Shown here piece after piece: positions 39,279-40,907 of a DNA stretch of 40,907 nucleotides. The notes beneath the pieces are model-generated. The model ran no database searches, was not told where the DNA came from, and saw only the letters and a program-made list of their open reading frames with translations. Each line of letters opens with the position of its first letter. Position 1 is the stretch's first letter. Source of the DNA: Prochlorococcus sp. AG-412-P08 (GTDB lineage: Bacteria > Cyanobacteriota > Cyanobacteriia > PCC-6307 > Cyanobiaceae); NCBI GenBank assembly GCA_003214695.1, contig QCLI01000011.1, forward strand, positions 1-40,907. The letters run 5' to 3'. Made by a program: the position numbers and the translations under genes.

Positions 39279-40000
39279 AATAATGAAGGTTGTTCTGATT
39301 CTTCAGACATAGAAACTCTAGATCTTAAGCTCTCTAAAAAAAGATCTACACTTTGAAAAGTGGGTACCGAAATTTGCTGATGTGTAGAAAATAAATCCAA
39401 TAGTTCTCCATCCAACTCTTCAGCGGTGTAATCGCGTAACCCTGCCATAACTGCTGCAAATCTATTTCTTCGATCAACTTTCTGTACTGGATATGCTGCC
39501 ATAACCTTTTCTCTACATTGTCGCCAAGGCCTTCTATTACAAAAATGATCAGCCAAAGCAGAGCTAATTTTCTCAGCTTCATCTTCCTCAATAAACCAAT
39601 CAAAAAATGAAGGTAAAGGGGTTAAGCCAATAAATATCTCAAACAAGCAACCAGCTGAAAGGGGCTGCTTATCATCTCCAACGATAGGAATAGCAGATTC
39701 CAATAAAACCTTCAACAATTCAGGATGCTCACTCTCAAGACGATCCCTGATCAAATCAACACCTTGATACAGAACGTGATTAGCCTGAGACAATGCAAGA
39801 AAAACTTCTGGGCCTGGAGACGCAAGCTTTCCATTTCGAAGATTCGAAATCTGAGAGTTGTGAACCCTTCCCAATTCTAGACATTCAGACAGTGCTGGTA
39901 AAACTTTATGGGACCAACCATTTCTCTCATGCCACACATGAATCAGATGGGCCATTGATCTCCTGCCCTTTATTAATCGATCGCGGAAAGCAAGACTCAT
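39275..40000 (-). CDS. Conserved hypothetical protein with an HTH-like N-terminal region
   Basis: From the ATG at 40000 this encodes 241 residues; a TTG at 40015 would add five but looks less likely. Residues about 10-75 (SMAHLIHVWHERNGWSHKVL, HNSQISNLRNGKLASPGPEV) resemble a lambda-repressor/XRE-type helix-turn-helix followed by a helical region. The rest is helical and acidic with no motif I know (LTPLPSFFDWFIEEDEAEK, RRPWRQCREKVMAAYPVQK). There is no membrane segment or signal peptide. It overlaps the PLP-dependent gene by four bases and starts the unit running into gcvH and gcvP, so it may regulate or partner that enzyme. The HTH reading is tentative. Confidence 0.7.
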   Translation of the reverse strand: MSLAFRDRLIKGRRSMAHLIHVWHERNGWSHKVLPALSECLELGRVHNSQISNLRNGKLASPGPEVFLALSQANHVLYQGVDLIRDRLESEHPELLKVLLESAIPIVGDDKQPLSAGCLFEIFIGLTPLPSFFDWFIEEDEAEKISSALADHFCNRRPWRQCREKVMAAYPVQKVDRRNRFAAVMAGLRDYTAEELDGELLDLFSTHQQISVPTFQSVDLFLESLRSRVSMSEESEQPSLL

Positions 40001-40032
40001 GACTAAATCATACAAAAGATCAAACCTGAGCC

Positions 40033-40084
40033 TTGATCAAGATTCTTATCAAGTACTATAGTAGGCTATTGTTAGTAAGGTCAA
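40033..40084. promoter_or_regulatory. Candidate symmetric bidirectional promoter
   Basis: The palindrome TACTATAGTA (40054-40063) contains TATAGT on both strands. On the plus strand TTGATC (40033-40038) lies 18 bases before TATAGT, pointing to the desaturase. On the minus strand TTGACC (complement of 40079-40084) lies 18 bases before TATAGT, pointing to the HTH-like/PLP/gcv unit. Both hexamers match sigma-70 type consensus at 4-5 of 6 positions, and the arrangement is mirror-symmetric. Predicted leaders are about 20 bases (plus) and 45-50 bases (minus, to the ATG at 40000). Confidence 0.5.
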
Positions 40085-40088
40085 TTTG

Positions 40089-40907
40089 GTGTCCAGTGTG
40101 ATTGAAGCAACGGCTCCGTTAAGAAGGCCAGTATCTGCAGATAAAGCACTGGCTGCGTCAGAAAAACTTCAAGTACAAACTAAAAAAGGTTTGAGGTATC
40201 CCCAAAAATTTAAAAGACGCTGGGGAACTGTAGGTTTTATGGGTGCAATACACCTCTTAACACTATATGCTCTGCTCCCAAGATTTTGGAGTTTTCAAAA
40301 TCTAGCTGCTTTATTAATACTTTATTGGGTAACTGCTTGTTTAGGCGTAACTCTGGGATATCACAGGCTCTTATCTCACCGTGCATTTAAAGTGCCCCAC
40401 TGGCTAGAAAGATTCTTTGCTACATGCGGCGCCTTAAGTTGCCAACATGGCCCAATTGACTGGGTAGGACTTCATAGACACCATCACACATTTTCAGATA
40501 CCGATGCTGATCATCACAATAGTAAGAAAGGTTTCTGGTGGAGTCATATGGGCTGGATGTTTGAACCAATACCAGCCTTAAAAACTGTGCCTAATTTCAG
40601 CGGAGATTTAATTCAAGATCCTTACTATAGATTTCTAAATAAAAACTTCCTTTTATTACAAATCCCTTTAGGAGCATTACTCTTTTGCATTGGTAATGGC
40701 ACTGAATCAGGTGGTTGGTCAATGGTTCTTTGGGGAATTCCATTTCGACTGGTTGTTGTCTATCACATAACTTGGCTTGTAAATTCTGCTACACACTGCT
40801 GGGGTAATGTTGCCTTCGATAGTGGCGATGGATCAAAAAATAATTGGTGGGTAGCCGCACTGACCTTTGGAGAGGGTTGGCACAACAATCATCACGCTTA
40901 TCCAAAC
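40089..40907 (+). CDS. Acyl-lipid delta-9 fatty acid desaturase (3' end beyond window)
   Basis: The frame is open from GTG at 40089 to the window edge, 273 codons. AAGG at 40077-40080 is a suitably spaced ribosome-binding site; a second GTG at 40098 is an alternative. The three histidine boxes of membrane desaturases are complete: HRLLSH (92-97), HRHHH (129-133) and HNNHH (265-269), which ligate the di-iron centre. Hydrophobic segments flank them (FMGAIHLLTLYALL, LAALLILYWVTACLGVTLGY, LLLQIPLGALLFCIG, GIPFRLVVVYHITWL). The enzyme introduces a delta-9 double bond into lipid-bound acyl chains in thylakoid and plasma membranes, and relatives are cold-induced. Only the short tail after the third box should be missing. 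It is divergent from the HTH-like gene. Confidence 0.93.
   Translation, partial: MSSVIEATAPLRRPVSADKALAASEKLQVQTKKGLRYPQKFKRRWGTVGFMGAIHLLTLYALLPRFWSFQNLAALLILYWVTACLGVTLGYHRLLSHRAFKVPHWLERFFATCGALSCQHGPIDWVGLHRHHHTFSDTDADHHNSKKGFWWSHMGWMFEPIPALKTVPNFSGDLIQDPYYRFLNKNFLLLQIPLGALLFCIGNGTESGGWSMVLWGIPFRLVVVYHITWLVNSATHCWGNVAFDSGDGSKNNWWVAALTFGEGWHNNHHAYPN

Noticed and set aside
1-40907. Mobile elements, CRISPR arrays, defence systems or a genomic island
   Set aside because: All sizeable frames are core cyanobacterial genes with short gaps. I found no transposase, integrase, repeat-spacer array or direct-repeat att sites; the one tRNA is not followed by island-like genes.

Overview
The window is a gene-dense, AT-rich stretch of chromosome from a marine picocyanobacterium, most likely a low-light Prochlorococcus. 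The evidence is the photosystem II gene psbZ and a Psb34-like mini-gene, sulfolipid genes sqdB-sqdX, Ycf23/DUF561 and Ycf52/NSI-type proteins, a four-ACT aspartate kinase, the clpP2-clpX pair, a delta-9 acyl-lipid desaturase, and short intergenic gaps (none above about 250 bases). I did not count GC content and cannot fix the strain. I see no phage, IS element, CRISPR array or genomic island. This is core genome, so the interesting signals are small and mostly regulatory.

Layout. 1-2001: a possible secretin tail, then a GntR-type regulator and cysE. 2010-4850: secA (minus). 4977-6384: an NSI-like acetyltransferase (plus), then tRNA-Gly(GCC), ribH and psbZ (all minus). 6548-12831: mutS (plus), cobH (minus), holA and lysC (plus). 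12862-15777: uvrB and a Ycf23-type barrel protein (minus). 15862-16887: tilS (plus). 16895-20850: asd-dapA-rnj (minus, first two overlapping). 21019-26420: tig-clpP2-clpX-dnaX (plus). 26429-29327: a SpoIID/LytB-type secreted protein followed by a membrane family 2 glycosyltransferase (minus). 29420-31542: rpmI-rplT-TPR protein-thiG (plus). 31610-34190: the Psb34-like gene, sqdB and sqdX (plus). 34187-40000 (minus): an HTH-like protein, a PLP-dependent C-S-lyase-like protein, gcvH and gcvP, then a doubtful small secreted ORF. 40089-end: the desaturase, cut by the window edge.

How the genes work together. Aspartate kinase, aspartate-semialdehyde dehydrogenase and DapA, the first three lysine-pathway steps, lie within 10 kb in two units. 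Trigger factor, ClpP2 and ClpX form a folding and proteolysis group. HolA and DnaX are clamp-loader subunits; MutS and UvrB are repair proteins. SqdB and SqdX make sulfoquinovosyldiacylglycerol, and the desaturase also acts on membrane lipids. GcvH and GcvP are two of the four glycine cleavage proteins; gcvT and lpd are not here.

The signals most worth a second look are: a nearly symmetric divergent promoter with a palindromic -10 between the HTH/PLP/gcv unit and the desaturase; an 11-bp hairpin beginning at the rpmI stop codon; the 55-codon Psb34-like gene; the palindrome holding interlocked stop codons after sqdX; the apparently frame-disrupted signal peptide of the small ORF beyond it; and phased GTCAC elements before the GntR gene.
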